Shown here piece after piece: positions 9,511 to 21,286 of a DNA stretch of 64,000 bases. Both the position numbers and the translations under genes were made by a program. The DNA comes from Datnioides undecimradiatus (Eukaryota; Chordata; Actinopteri; Lobotiformes; Datnioididae). The notes beneath the pieces are model-generated. The model had not been told where the DNA came from and did no database searches. It worked only from the letters and a program-made list of their open reading frames with translations. How positions within the stretch are numbered: the first letter of the stretch is position 1; each line of letters opens with the position of its first letter. The stretch is from NCBI GenBank assembly GCA_008933995.1, contig WARS01000029.1, forward strand, positions 17,049,131 to 17,113,130, given 5' to 3'.

Positions 9511-12500
9511 GAACATATGTTTGTGCGTGTTTATGCAATGCATATATGTAGGACTAAAGCTTTAACAGGTAGTCTTGTTTTTTCATGGTTTTAGGTTGCT
9601 GTTTTTCAGATTTTATTATTTATTTTTACTCATATTGACTGTCCTGCTTTAAAAAAGAAAAAAAAAAAGTGCATTCATACATGAAAAGCGCCCAGAGAGC
9701 TGCTGAATCAGTTTCAGGGTAGATTTTTATCGAATTGCTCTATTTGTCTGGACAGATTTTATCCTCTGAGTTTGGTTGACTAATCTTCCCTCGTGCAGTT
9801 AAGTAACATGGACTCAAACAAGAGAGAAAGAGAGGGAAGAAAAGCTTTTTTTTTCCAGGTGTGATTCAGCAAAGCAGACAGACAAAACAATCCCTTCTCT
9901 GCTTCAATCTGACCGATTCAGCCCCGGTATTATTAAGCTATTGTCGGCTATCATTGTGTTAATGCATTTATAAATGGACCAGAGATATTGCCCTAGACCC
10001 CAGCCAAGCAGAAGCACATTAAATCACAGAATAAGCTAATGAAATATTTATTCAAGTTTTTATTTTTTTCTCCCTCTGAGCTAGTCTTAGATGGATAACA
10101 TTCCTCTGTGGTTTGCCCTCCTGATAAAAAAAGAAAATGAAGGAAACAGGACTAGATGGAATATCGCCTATGCATCAAATAGAAATAATATGCTCTTAAC
10201 ATGAAACTGTAGAATTATTCCTGAAAGGCAGCCACATTGATTAAACTATGGTTTGTTAAGGCCCCTCTCTCCTCTTTGATATGATGGAAGTGTGCATCTA
10301 TACATCTCCATATTGCGTGTGCCTTATGGAAAGTGTCAAAGATCACGGCACTGCTGTAGGACAGCATCTCCCCTGAGGAAACAGATGGGATAAATTCACT
10401 TGCAGACTATAAACAGAGCTGTAGAAGTGACATGGACGGCACATACGCAACACACTGTGATGATATTACTGATAAAACAGACACCAGTGTAGCACAGGAC
10501 TTTTGCCAGTATGGCGGCTGTATGGTTGCTAATGAAATTAAACAAGCTCGCAAAGGTTTTCAGAAGGAATTGATTCCATTACAGCTAAGCATGTGAACAC
10601 AGAGACGCAGGAAAAACAATTCTCAGTCCGCTTGCAGTTTTGTGCAGTGATTCGATTTAACAAATGTAGAATAAAATCTTCTGTCAGGGCTAGTGAGCGA
10701 AGGCCACCGAGCCAAGCTAATGCAGTAACAGCACTCGCTTCACAATCTTTAAACGTGTGTAAATATTGTAATAAGCAACAGGGCTTTCCTCATAAAAGAT
10801 GCAGCAGCTCAACTGGTACTGACAGGCGCTATGGGCCTTGACTTCAGGATGAGGAGCGCTGCCTCCCTCTCTCTTCTCCTCTCTTCTGTTGGTTTTCCAA
10901 GCAGATTGTCAATCTCAGGTGCCGACAAGGCCGCACTCTGCTGCAGGTTAGTGTCCGCACACCAAACTCACCGGGCTTTTATTCTTTCTCTGCTTCTTTC
11001 CCCTTAATCCCTGCCCGAGAGAGCCTTTCAGATGGATTGATTTCCTGCTCCAATGCAACATTCATTATGGCTCGCAGTATATTATACTTTCACTATGTTG
11101 GAAGTGCCGTTATTCCATGACCTTTCAGGAATATGTTCACTCTTAATGGGTCCCCGGAGCAGAGACACATATGGGAAGATGTTCTGTGAGGTCTAAGGGA
11201 AAACACGGACCAATTTCATCACTAACATACTTCTGAAACTATACACTACATGTGTATTTCATTAGATGAATTAAATGGAGCTCTGTGGTGGAGCTGTAGT
11301 GGTTTGTTTTAGATAGTGGATGGTGTCACATCTGGAGGCGTGATGGACAAGTTAAAAGGTTTTCATCACATTGGGACCTGGATGTGGACCTATCTATTAC
11401 TCCGTCTCTTTTGCTTTTTAGAGTTTGACCACATGAATATTTTGTTGTTATGATTGTGTGTGCGATGAGTGTGACATAATAATATCATATAGATACAAGA
11501 AACAAAAAAGGAGACGAATTAGAATTTATTTATAAAGTTATTATGAAACTTTATTCTGCATTTTGTGGTTGTTCAAAGGGTCTTTTCAAATTTTAAGGAG
11601 AGGATTTTGGTTTCAGTTATTTTTGGCATATTGTAGGTCACATTCCTTCTCTAAAGGTAGAGTCGGTAGAAGTGTACTGCCTTCTTGTTCATGCACAAAG
11701 GTCACAGCTATTTCCTTAGTCTAAATAGAGGGATAGAAGCCTATCTATTTTGTATGGGTAGCTTAGCAGAGAGTGCCATTGCCTACAGAGCAGAGTGTAC
11801 TCTTGTGAGGGGGGGTTATAAAGGCACAGAGGAAAAAGAGGAGGGAGTGAGGGAGGAGGGGGTTGGTGGCTTCTGTTAGAATAGCATGAGCTCTTTAATG
11901 TTGTGTTTGAGCCTGGCTGGGCACAGATTCATTTTAGAGGGAAAATGAAATAACAAGGGAGAGAGGAGAGAGGAGATTTTAATGCAATGTTTTGTGATAA
12001 TCCCTCTCCATTTTGGAATGGTTCAGGAGAACTCATGCGATAAAGCCTTGTACAAGCCTGGAAAATAATAAGTTATTTGTCTTGCCTTATAGTACTGTGC
12101 CCTTGGAGGGCTCGCTAACCCCCATGTTTTGGCCAAAAAACAATCACAGATTAGTCAAGCTGTCACATCTCTCTGATTGCCAAATGGTTGAGCCCTTGAT
12201 GCTGGTGTGAATGAACAATGCATAAATGTCGTACATGTATCTGCCTGAGAGCGCACACGAACACAAAGCCGTGCGGATATAACTTAGCACCGTCACTTGA
12301 ATTGAATTGGACAGGGAGGATGGCACATGTGTGCAGCGCGGCCCACGAGGCAAATGACAGACAGACAAGTGGGCACAGAACAATGGATGTATGGACAGAT
12401 GGATAAGTGGAAGGGAAAAGATGAAGTGTTTGTCAGAGATGCAGAAACAAATAGTTGCTTTTATCCCAAGGCTGTGGGGGAGTAGAGTGATGGCTCAGCT

Positions 12501-13408
12501 TGGGCCATGGAGGATCCCCTTGACAGGTTGAGAGCCATTTGGACACTGTTGGGCGGGATTGATGGAAGGTGGAGGAGCAGAGGGCAAGTTTGGCAGATGT
12601 ATAAAATAATCACCCGAAAGCTGTTAACATGAGAAATCCCTCTAGTAAACCTTTAATACTTAGTCCAATATTACTACTGGTGCTGCTTGTGCAAATACTA
12701 CAACTACTAGTCCCAGAGCAATTTACTATTTTGCGCCTATTATTATTTCTAAATTACCAAAGTAAGCACCAATAAACATGCTTAAACTAGCTGTAACAAA
12801 AGACTATAGATGTTAAAAAGGGAATTTTAGATATTTTGACAACATAAATAATGCCCTACATTACCTCCCTAAATGGTGATTATGACATCGGTAAACAGCA
12901 CTATCAGCATCAGGACCAGGTTCTTACAGATAATAAACACCATGTAATGAAGACATGTTTTAGATTGGAAAATGTCTATGAATGCTCAGGTCCGTGAGGG
13001 GATGTGTGAAGATACATTCTGCTCAGCACGGTTATAAATAGAAATTCTGTGGTATTTCCGAAAATAGGTTAAGCTGCCATCGCTGCACTGCTGGCATGAC
13101 ATCACTGATTGCCTGCCAGCCTCCCCCAAAAGACTGCTCCCATACTGTGCTCAAAAGGAGGGAGCGAATGAGGGAGAGACAGAGGGAGCATCTGTGGGCG
13201 ACTGTAGGGCCATGTCCCCCTCATTTCCAGCATCAGTCCCCCCTCCTCGCACACAACATCCCTTCCATCACGCAGCCATCCCTCCCCTCACTCCTTCCAT
13301 CTATCTTTCCCCACTGAAGCAGTGACGGTGTAGCTAACAGTCTCTGTGCTTTATTGCCAGAGACACAAACTGGTCAAGTGCTTTGTACTGGAGATGAATC
13401 GCATCCAC

Positions 13409-13425
13409 TTTTTTTTTTTTTTTTT
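13409..13425. repeat. Poly(T) run of 17
   Basis: Homopolymer in intron 1 with no recognisable retroelement body beside it. Confidence 0.9.
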
Positions 13426-13709
13426 AGTGTGATACAAGCAAATTGTATGCCAAATAGTCCAGAACACACGGATGAAAGATAAAATTTGTGTTTCTTTTTT
13501 GATGATCAAAATGTTTACGTGGTTAAATGAGCAGAGTATGTGGACTTTATGTGAGTTCCAACATGGCAGCCGTTCTGTGGTTCACTATTCAACGGTAACT
13601 GGCTTAATTAAAAAAGACTACTCAAATTAATTAATGGCTGACGGGTTCTCATATCTGTTTCATCTGCTCTTTGGGTTCACTTCAACGTCCTGTCATTGCC
13701 AATCTTCTG

Positions 13710-13710
<1 letters not shown>

Positions 13711-13787
<77 letters not shown>
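13711..13787. repeat. (TCTA)19 tetranucleotide microsatellite
   Basis: About 19 perfect tetranucleotide units in intron 1. It accounts for the LSIYLSIY-type open frame there. Confidence 0.97.
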
Positions 13788-14195
13788 GCAGTTAATTTCT
13801 ATTTGGTCATTAACAAAGCAGTATTTCTGGAATCCACTAGGCTGTATGTGGTTACTCGGAAATATACGTCAATGCAATTAACACCCTGGTGCCTGCTTGT
13901 TAGTCAGACCATTAGTGTTAATTATTACTCCTCTCCAGCTCAGTGGTGACATGCGATAAATAAAGAAAGAAAGCTGGGACAAGGACACAAAGTCGTATTT
14001 TTTCTTTTCTTTTTTGGCATGCAGAGCATCATTGAAAATGCGTTTAGAATAATACAGAATGCTATGCTCCATTCGGTGCATGCATTGAATGGAAAGAACA
14101 ACTCTAATAAGAAGCGGAGTACTCATTACAAGTTTGTTTACAAAGACGTGCAATTAATGTTTCTGCTCAAGGTGGGCTGCATATAGCAGTATAAC

Positions 14196-14196
<1 letters not shown>

Positions 14197-14238
<42 letters not shown>

Positions 14239-14252
14239 GCGCGCGTGTGTGT
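14197..14252. repeat. (GT)n microsatellite with GC-alternating tail
   Basis: Perfect GT units 14197-14233, then GCGTGTGCGCGCGTGTG to 14252. Alternating purine-pyrimidine sequence of this kind can adopt Z-DNA. Confidence 0.95.
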
Positions 14253-17200
14253 ATTTTTTTTTAGTTCTCCCTTCTCACGTCTTTCTTCCATATTCCTCTT
14301 TCAGTTGCTCCATCCGAGCAACCTCTGGGCCTTTGAAGCGCTGTCTTTAAAGGTATCTAAAATCAAAGTGACTGAAAACCTGATCCGTCTCTCGGTCTGC
14401 AGTCAGTTTGCAGCTGCCAGTCATCTTGTGGCTTTCTTATGATAAATTGATCTGTCTCAAAGGTTTAAACGTCTTTCACCTTTCACAGGCAGACAGGCAT
14501 CGTTAGGAATATTGCCTCAAATATGCCATTTATCAGGTACATTAAGAAAAAGGCTTTGCATCAGTGAAAACATAGAGCACTGCGTGGTACTCTGTACAGC
14601 AGAGGACAATGGTTGAGAGCCAAGTAAATGTGATTTTAATATTTACCTTTGCCTAGTCTTATTTGTTTTTCTAAGATGTTGTTATAGAACATGAAAAGGA
14701 GGAGATGTTGTTTCCTTACTTTGACTTGGGGGGGCTCAGAGAAACTTCTATTGATTTCGGTGTAAATCCCCTCGCTGGAGCAGGCTTGGCAGAGGGAGGG
14801 AGGGACGCACGATGGGCTGGAGAGACAGGACTTGGCAGGTAAACTCTTGTTGCCCTCACAGAAGTAGCACGGCGGGAGGCAGCAAGTGTGAACCTACAGA
14901 TTATTTACAGCTCTGTGAAACTCCATCCATTAACAGTGTCAATTAGCTTGCTCATCAGGGATGCAGGCCACTAGATGTATTTATAGATTGGGCCTTGGCT
15001 TTAATAGCAGAAGAGGGATGAAGTACACAGATAGTCTACAAAAGTCAAGGCTTACTTTAAAGGCTGCAGTATAGGGGAAGATGCCAAAGTGCTGGAAGTG
15101 TTATCCAGCAACACATATTGAAGGAGTTCTGGCCAACTTGGGGATTTGCAGCCAGTTGCAATCTATCACGTTACCTCTCGAAACTGCACCTATTGCCAAA
15201 CAAAATTATCTTAGAAATATTATCAGGAACCTGTATTGCTCTTTCCAGCGTTTCTAATGCCGCTACGCCTACAGTATACAGCCAAAAGTATGTAAGCTTT
15301 TGAGAGAAATACTCTTCAGTTGGATTATATATGAAAAACCACTTGTGCTCTGAGAGAACTATTTAACCTCACAATAGACTGCGAGTGTGAGGGTGTCCAA
15401 GTCTATCTCTCTTCATTGTTAGGATGGCTTCTTTGCCCAAGTATTGATCCTGAAACATATACAGATGCGCTTCAAAAGAAATGATTGTATTCATCACACT
15501 CATTAGGCAATGAATGCCACAACATAACACGAGCATGCAAATGTTCTGTAATTTTCACACCTGCGCATACGCAGTCCGTTGGGATGTGCTGGCTATAGAT
15601 CTGTTTGACTGCTGCTTAGAGCCCAGTGTAGTCTATATGAGTGAGTACCAACAAATCAATGGCTGAGGTCAGGGAGGATTCTAGGGAGGGTCTGGGGACT
15701 GTTTCTTGCCTTCATGATGGACACCGATGCTCCTCTCCTCTCTGCAACGCTCATCCTCCCCCAGCCATTGCTCAAGGTGAAGGGATGTTGGGAAGGGTAG
15801 TGAAAGGAGAAATGGAGGAGGATTTGGAGCTGCATGTAGCAGAGATGAAGGGATGGAGTGATTGATGAAGAAGTGATGGAAGAGTGTAGTTGGCTCCAGG
15901 ATCATGAGATGGTCACTGAGCACAGTCGCTGGCTGCCTTTAAGGTGGCTGTCTGACTTAATTAAGGTTTACAGGTTACGCTAGGCTACTGCTTATATTAC
16001 AGTGCTCATTACAAGCCCATTAGGCCTCGGCAGAGAAAATATTGTTGTCAGAACAATGAGTGAGAGCATTTTGGAAAGTCTCTGCCAACTCCATGCTCTC
16101 GCTCTCCTTTATTGCACCTCTCTGTCTTTTCCTCCCTCAATCTGTCCTCCTTCTCCCTGAACATTGGCATGATTGTTTGAGTGTGCGAACAGATCGAGGA
16201 TCTTTTTTTCAAAGGTGAGGGAGTGATTATATGAGTTAAAAGCTTCTCCGAGACCAGACTGATTACCCCCCTCACGGTCAATCTGTGCCACTGAGCCTCC
16301 TGCCTCCCTGCCTGGCAATGATTCAGGTCATAATCACATTGTATCTGTGCTGATGATGTGTGTTTCAGCTTCCGACCCCTCGGAAAGGCTATCAGTTCCC
16401 CCGGAGCCCCACATGGCAGTAAATGAAGTAAGCAAGTAATCTACCCACAGTGATAGCATTTTCCAAAGAGTGCAAATGATGTGTGAGGGTGCAGACGAGA
16501 CTGGTGCCAGGACTGCCTTGGTTTCTGCTACCTTCACACTTTCTGGCCAAGAAAATGCCACATTGAGAGCAAGTTCACACTTTTTCATAACACTGGGGCA
16601 GTTTGGCTCCTCTGGGGCAAGGAGATGGAGAAAAGGGAGCAAAGTGGGTATAAAAGATGGAGTGAAAAGAGAGGTTGTAGTTTAAACCAGTCCAGTCTCC
16701 AAGGAAATGCAGCCACGTTTCACTGTTTTGTAGTACACAATTCATACCCAATGCCAGTGTACAAGTAGGATGTTTACCGACCTCCTGCAGTTGCAGTCAC
16801 AGACTATAGCTGTCGATCACTGCGCAGGCACTATATTTTTAAATGTCTAACTAGTGTATATATTATAATACATTATATTAATTGCTGATGTATGTAGTTT
16901 CTTGAAAAGTGTTAGCAATGACAATTTCAACACAGAAAAATTAAAAGCAAGTACAAAGCACAAGAAGAACTTCAAATTTTGCTGTCAAATTTGTGTCAAT
17001 AGACTTTGCAGATATGGCGATATCTAATTAAGCATAAATAATGCCATTGTTGTTTATGATTGGTAGTGCATTCATTCCCTCCTCCAGAGCGGTTCAAGAC
17101 AACAACAAAACAGCAGACAGAAGTTTAGTGCCTTCACCAGTCAGCGGCAGACACTCGATAAAAAAACACTAAATACATCACCACTAGTTAGTTAATGTGA

Positions 17201-17339
17201 ATGTTGCTTAGTTGTTACTTAGTTTAGTGCAGCTAAATTGTTAACTTGTGTTTATCTATTGTTTTCTTCTGTAGAAATTTAGCAATATGCAATTATGTTT
17301 TACCAGTACAGGAACTAGCTATGATATCGATGCAAGTAA

Positions 17340-17720
17340 AGCTTGATTGAACGGCCATTAGACAGTCACGTGACCACCCTCGCTCGCGTCACCAGCTCAC
17401 AGCTGTGCGCCAAGGAAGACGTTAACCAACAAACTCGTGTAACTTCATGTTTAAGTTGGTGAGTCTTGGCACTGCAACAAATAAACTGCGTGATTTTATG
17501 TAATTATTGGGCAATGCGAAGTGTGACGTAAGCTTAAATAGTTTAATAACGCGGCTATGAGCGTATTATTTGCCTGGGATAGCAGTGCGGTTAGCTTTCT
17601 GTTTTTTATTAGAGAGTTGATGCAATGCTCGGTTTGAGCTAATGCATCAGTTGTGAGTGTGCAGTTGTGCAACGTCCACACGTCTTGAATACGTCGTTTT
17701 ATTTCTTAGATTCTCCAGTT
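17340..17720 (+). promoter_or_regulatory. Candidate internal promoter in intron 1
   Basis: A locally CpG-rich stretch holds TCACGTGACC (palindromic E-box), GCTCGCGTCACC, TGTGACGTAAGC (CRE-like), GAAGACGTTAAC and AATACGTCG. A consensus donor GTGAGT at 17459 follows it, and an acceptor-like TTTTATTTCTTAG ends at 17709. Together they could mark an alternative first exon or an intronic transcript. An ATG at 17447 just before the donor would not be in frame with exon 2. Confidence 0.25.
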
Positions 17721-19084
17721 TCAATTGCCGCCAGTATCTTACGTGTATTATTGAGTAAAGGAGAACTTAGTGGCTTCTTTTGTGTCTTGCGAAAGTTAAT
17801 TACGTGAAAGGTTATTGTATTGATTTTGATGCGCATCTTTTCTAAGAGAATTGATTTTGTGCTTATATACCCAATAGTCCGGTAAGGTAATTTATGAATG
17901 ATAGTAAGTTCTGGCTTTAATTTATGCAAGACAGGTTTGTGGCTTGATTGATGGTGGTGGTGAGTTACCCAGACTGGTTTTCCCTTCCCACAATGACAGG
18001 GCAATGTGTAGGATGGAAGCAGTAAAACGTAATACATGTAATAGGTGCAGTATAGTCGTCTGCATCTGTGAGTTGATATTTGTGTGTGTGTCTTTACTGT
18101 ATATTATGTCAGCCATATCATAGCTGTGTAGAGCTGTGTCCCAGTTCGATCTAACATTATAAATTTAAGCAAGTTGTGATTATATGGTTGACAAAATGTG
18201 AATTTTTACGTAACCATTAACTCAAAATTTGTTTTTCTTTTGGTTTGATGTTAGAATTTGACACATATTGACATTTTTCCATTGTGCATTGTAAAAAGGA
18301 ACAAACACGAGGAGCTACTCTCAGCTGCGTTGAAATTTAAATTGGCAGTGGTGAAGTGATGTCTGCCGACAAAAGTCTTGTATATTTTCCTGTTAGAACA
18401 AAACAGTAAATGATTTGTTGCATACTTAGAGTACACCCACTCTCCATATGTATTATGGAATTGGTATGCAGTCAGTGTGTTAATTAAAAGTGCTTAGGCC
18501 TGGTAAAAGACAGCACCAGGATCAGATTTGTGTCGGTGTTTGAGTATACATAGATGTTATCAACAAGACCTGTAAACTAGACAAAACAATTAGCAGAATC
18601 TCCTACGGTGCTGCACTGGATACACACAGTTTTATAGTGATGGAGAGCCCAGGCCATGGTAAATGTAAATGACTGCTGTTGCCACGGCTATAAGGTATCT
18701 TTCACCACTTGCGTGCTCTCTCTCTTTCTCTCTCTCCCTCTCCCTCTCCCCTCCATGTAAGAGTCTTTAATTACATGCCAATTCAACACAGTGGAGATGG
18801 AGAGACTCGGCCCTATTTCCCAGTACACACACAGCGCACACTTAAAAATATATCATTAAGAAATAGGAGACGAGGGGAACAGAGTTGGCGATGACTAAGA
18901 CAATGAAGTCGGGAATGGAGAAGACAGAGGAGGGAAAGGAGCAAAGAGAAGAGGAGGAATTTCTTCTTTTGGAGCTGAAATCAGTGTAGGAGATAAGGCT
19001 GTTTTAAGGTTTCTATCAGATGATGCAGAGGATCATCTCCTCACAATGGGAAGGCTTCCCCCATTGCTGTGTCAGCAGGCTCTG

Positions 19085-19375
19085 ATTACAGTGGCTTTTT
19101 GTTGTGTTTCAAACAATTTCATCATGCTCCCCCCCTCACACTTTTGCACTTGGTATGCAATGCAGCACTGGCAATTTGTACGTGTTTGGATTCCAATTAT
19201 GGAGTTGTTAAAGCTTTTTCGCCTGTGGCCTGCAAATTCTTATTAAGCCATACATTAAAGAGCACAGAATCACATTTAAATGGAGTTCATGTTTCTCTTT
19301 TGTTTGCCACTGTTGTGGTTGTTATTAATTTATTCTCAATGCCCTATGCATTACACATTAACAAATAAATCGTGT
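19085..19375. promoter_or_regulatory. Candidate conserved non-coding element near exon 2
   Basis: A non-repetitive AT-rich stretch with many TTAAT/CAATTA words (CCAATTATGG, CTTATTAAGCC, TTATTAATTTATTC) 1.8 kb upstream of exon 2. It looks enhancer-like in composition only. Confidence 0.18.
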
Positions 19376-21203
19376 TTGTGATTGTAATGCAAAATACTTG
19401 TTTCTTATTCAGAGATAGGGCCAGCATTTGTCAAGTAAACCAACAACAACAAGCCCAGAGAGAGTGAAAAAGAGAGAAAAACAACCACCAAAATGGAGCC
19501 ATTCCCTCCGATTACCCTCAACCATTTGTGAAACAAACAAACAAACAAGCCAAAAACAACAATGACATTTCTACAGTCGTGGTATTTCTCTGCAAGCTGA
19601 CGCAGAAGAGAGAAAGGGAATTGGACAGCAGTGTGAGTGATTGAGTGATTTGCTTGGTGGCCATCGGAAATCATTAGGTTAGGGGTGCTGGGACAAGGGT
19701 GGCTATGGGGAGGGCTGCACCATGACACCAGTGCTACAGTCAGCCACCTCAAAGGTCACGACCCTGGACAGACTCCATCACTATCTGTCTTTCTCATACT
19801 GAAAAGCATGGCAGGGTGTGGACTGACTGGCCAAAACAAAAGAAGGAGCTGCACAAAATAGAACAGAAACCAAAACCCTATGTGATTTGGATGAGAGTGA
19901 TCAAATGCTCCCTGTGTGTAAATGTTCAGGTGTGCAAGCACATAAGCACATGTGCAGAGACTTTAGGCTTAGAGCAGCAAGGTAAAACAGATTACAGGTC
20001 AATCAATGAATCAGTGACTGACATGGCATTTTAACCCCCCTTTTTGATGTAGTCCTTCAGAGGTTACAGTGGAGACACAGCCAAAGTGCAAGGGTCAGTG
20101 AAATGGCAAGACAGATACACACGCAGGGGCACAGAATAAAATGGGTGGGAAATGTTTATATTGGTAGCAGCGATCTCACATGCAACAAGAAAAACAGATT
20201 GGAATATTGTCCGTGTAAAGACACTTAATACTCCACCACCCACTGAATACATTTGGCTGTTGAAATGAGATCCAAAATGCAGTGGATGCTAATAAACCAT
20301 CTTCAGAGTGGCAGAAATATGATGCATGGTAACCCATATGAACCTCATTAATAGAACACAAGCAAATCTATTTATTCAGACAGTCAGGGGGAAATGATTG
20401 CCTCAATACTCCATCTGGTTTCTCACCATCCCTCGTCCTCCCTGCCTTCTCTCCCCTCCTCTCTCCTCTTTTCTTCTGTTCTTTATGTATTCAGCAATTT
20501 TGACAGATGTTGTGTGTATGTGCATGCTTAACATTGGTGCTTGGAGGGTGTTTGTGAGGGGTGTGCGTGAGTGTGCACATGCACGCATGGCAGCATACTT
20601 GAAATCTTGCAGTTAGGCATTCACCCTGGAGAGTTTTAACACCACGTCCTGTTCTCCCTTCTTCTCTGTCAGTATCTCCCTCTTTCCTCCATCCCTTCAT
20701 TGATCTCATCCCTTCTTCCCTCCCTTTCTACCTCCCAATCCTCTCCTGCAGTCCTGTTTCTCTTGTCTCCGCTGCTGTCACAACCATTCAGGGTGGGGGA
20801 CGCTGGCCAGGCTGCTAGGAGCTTTTGACAGGACATGGCACTTGGGATAGGGACACTGGATCACCCTGGCAATTCATCCAAAGGATTCTCTGCTCATCTC
20901 CTACTTTTTTTTGGTTGCGATTTTGTTTTTTCTCGTCTCCCCTTGCCATCATAGAAAATTGTCTATGTGTAGCCTGGCGTAGTGCACAGTTAGCTGTTGT
21001 CATTAACACGGTGTGTTTATTTCAAGAATTTGTCACCAACCAATGAGAAGCTCTAGATAGATCTATAATTTATTCATTTTTATTCCTTTAAAACTGCTCT
21101 ACCTTTATGTAATTTAAAAAAATGTGTATTTTGGTCTAATACTGATTTTAAGGTTTATTTATTAATTTTAATGAAGTTTATATGTGGTGTGCCTCCGTTA
21201 CAG

Positions 21204-21286
21204 GCTGTGCATTCCTTACCTACTGCGCCCGAGAGTCGGCCATCAAAGCCCAGAACGCACTCCATGAACAGAAAACACTGCCAGGG
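21204..21286 (+). CDS. celf5: Second coding exon of the celf5-like gene (RRM1, RNP1 motif; residues 120-147)
   Basis: This 83-nt exon follows a TTACAG acceptor and ends before a consensus GTAAGT donor. Joined to exon 1 it restores Gly120 (G|GC) and continues [11 protein letters not shown], then [10 protein letters not shown], the hallmark end of RRM1 in CELF3-6. RNP1, which contacts RNA, is KGCAFLTY (residues 119-126) and spans the splice junction. The 83-nt length and phases (enters phase 1, exits phase 0) match my recollection of the conserved CELF gene structure. CARES agrees better with CELF3/5/6 (CARDS) than with CELF4 (CERES). The polypyrimidine tract is weak and the 40 bases upstream are AT- and TG-rich; CELF proteins themselves bind UGU-rich RNA. 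The next family exon should begin with Met and encode a PIQVKPADSESRG-like stretch; I did not find it in the window. Confidence 0.95.

Larger units (their letters stand above)
5933..21203 (+). other. Intron 1 of the celf5-like gene (15,271 bp, GT-AG)
   Basis: The intron begins GTAACG and ends CCGTTACAG; its phase (after the first codon base) agrees with both flanking exons. It holds a TA repeat 35 nt inside the donor, a CpG-dense patch (6550-6700), a CAT triplet run (6868-6894), an AC run (8983-9034), a TCTA run (13711-13787), a TG run (14197-14233), and a CpG/CRE-like patch with a possible splice donor (17340-17720). AT-rich stretches near 9282-9510 and 19085-19375 resemble conserved non-coding DNA. 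No other coding exon is supported; small open frames here lack domains and often cross repeats. Confidence 0.9.

Noticed and set aside
13671-13949. Open frame with LSIY repeats
   Set aside because: It is a translation of the (TCTA)n microsatellite.
17447-17458. ATG TTT AAG TTG before a GTGAGT donor as an alternative CELF start
   Set aside because: It would leave the donor in phase 0, whereas exon 2 needs a preceding single base, so the CELF frame would be lost.
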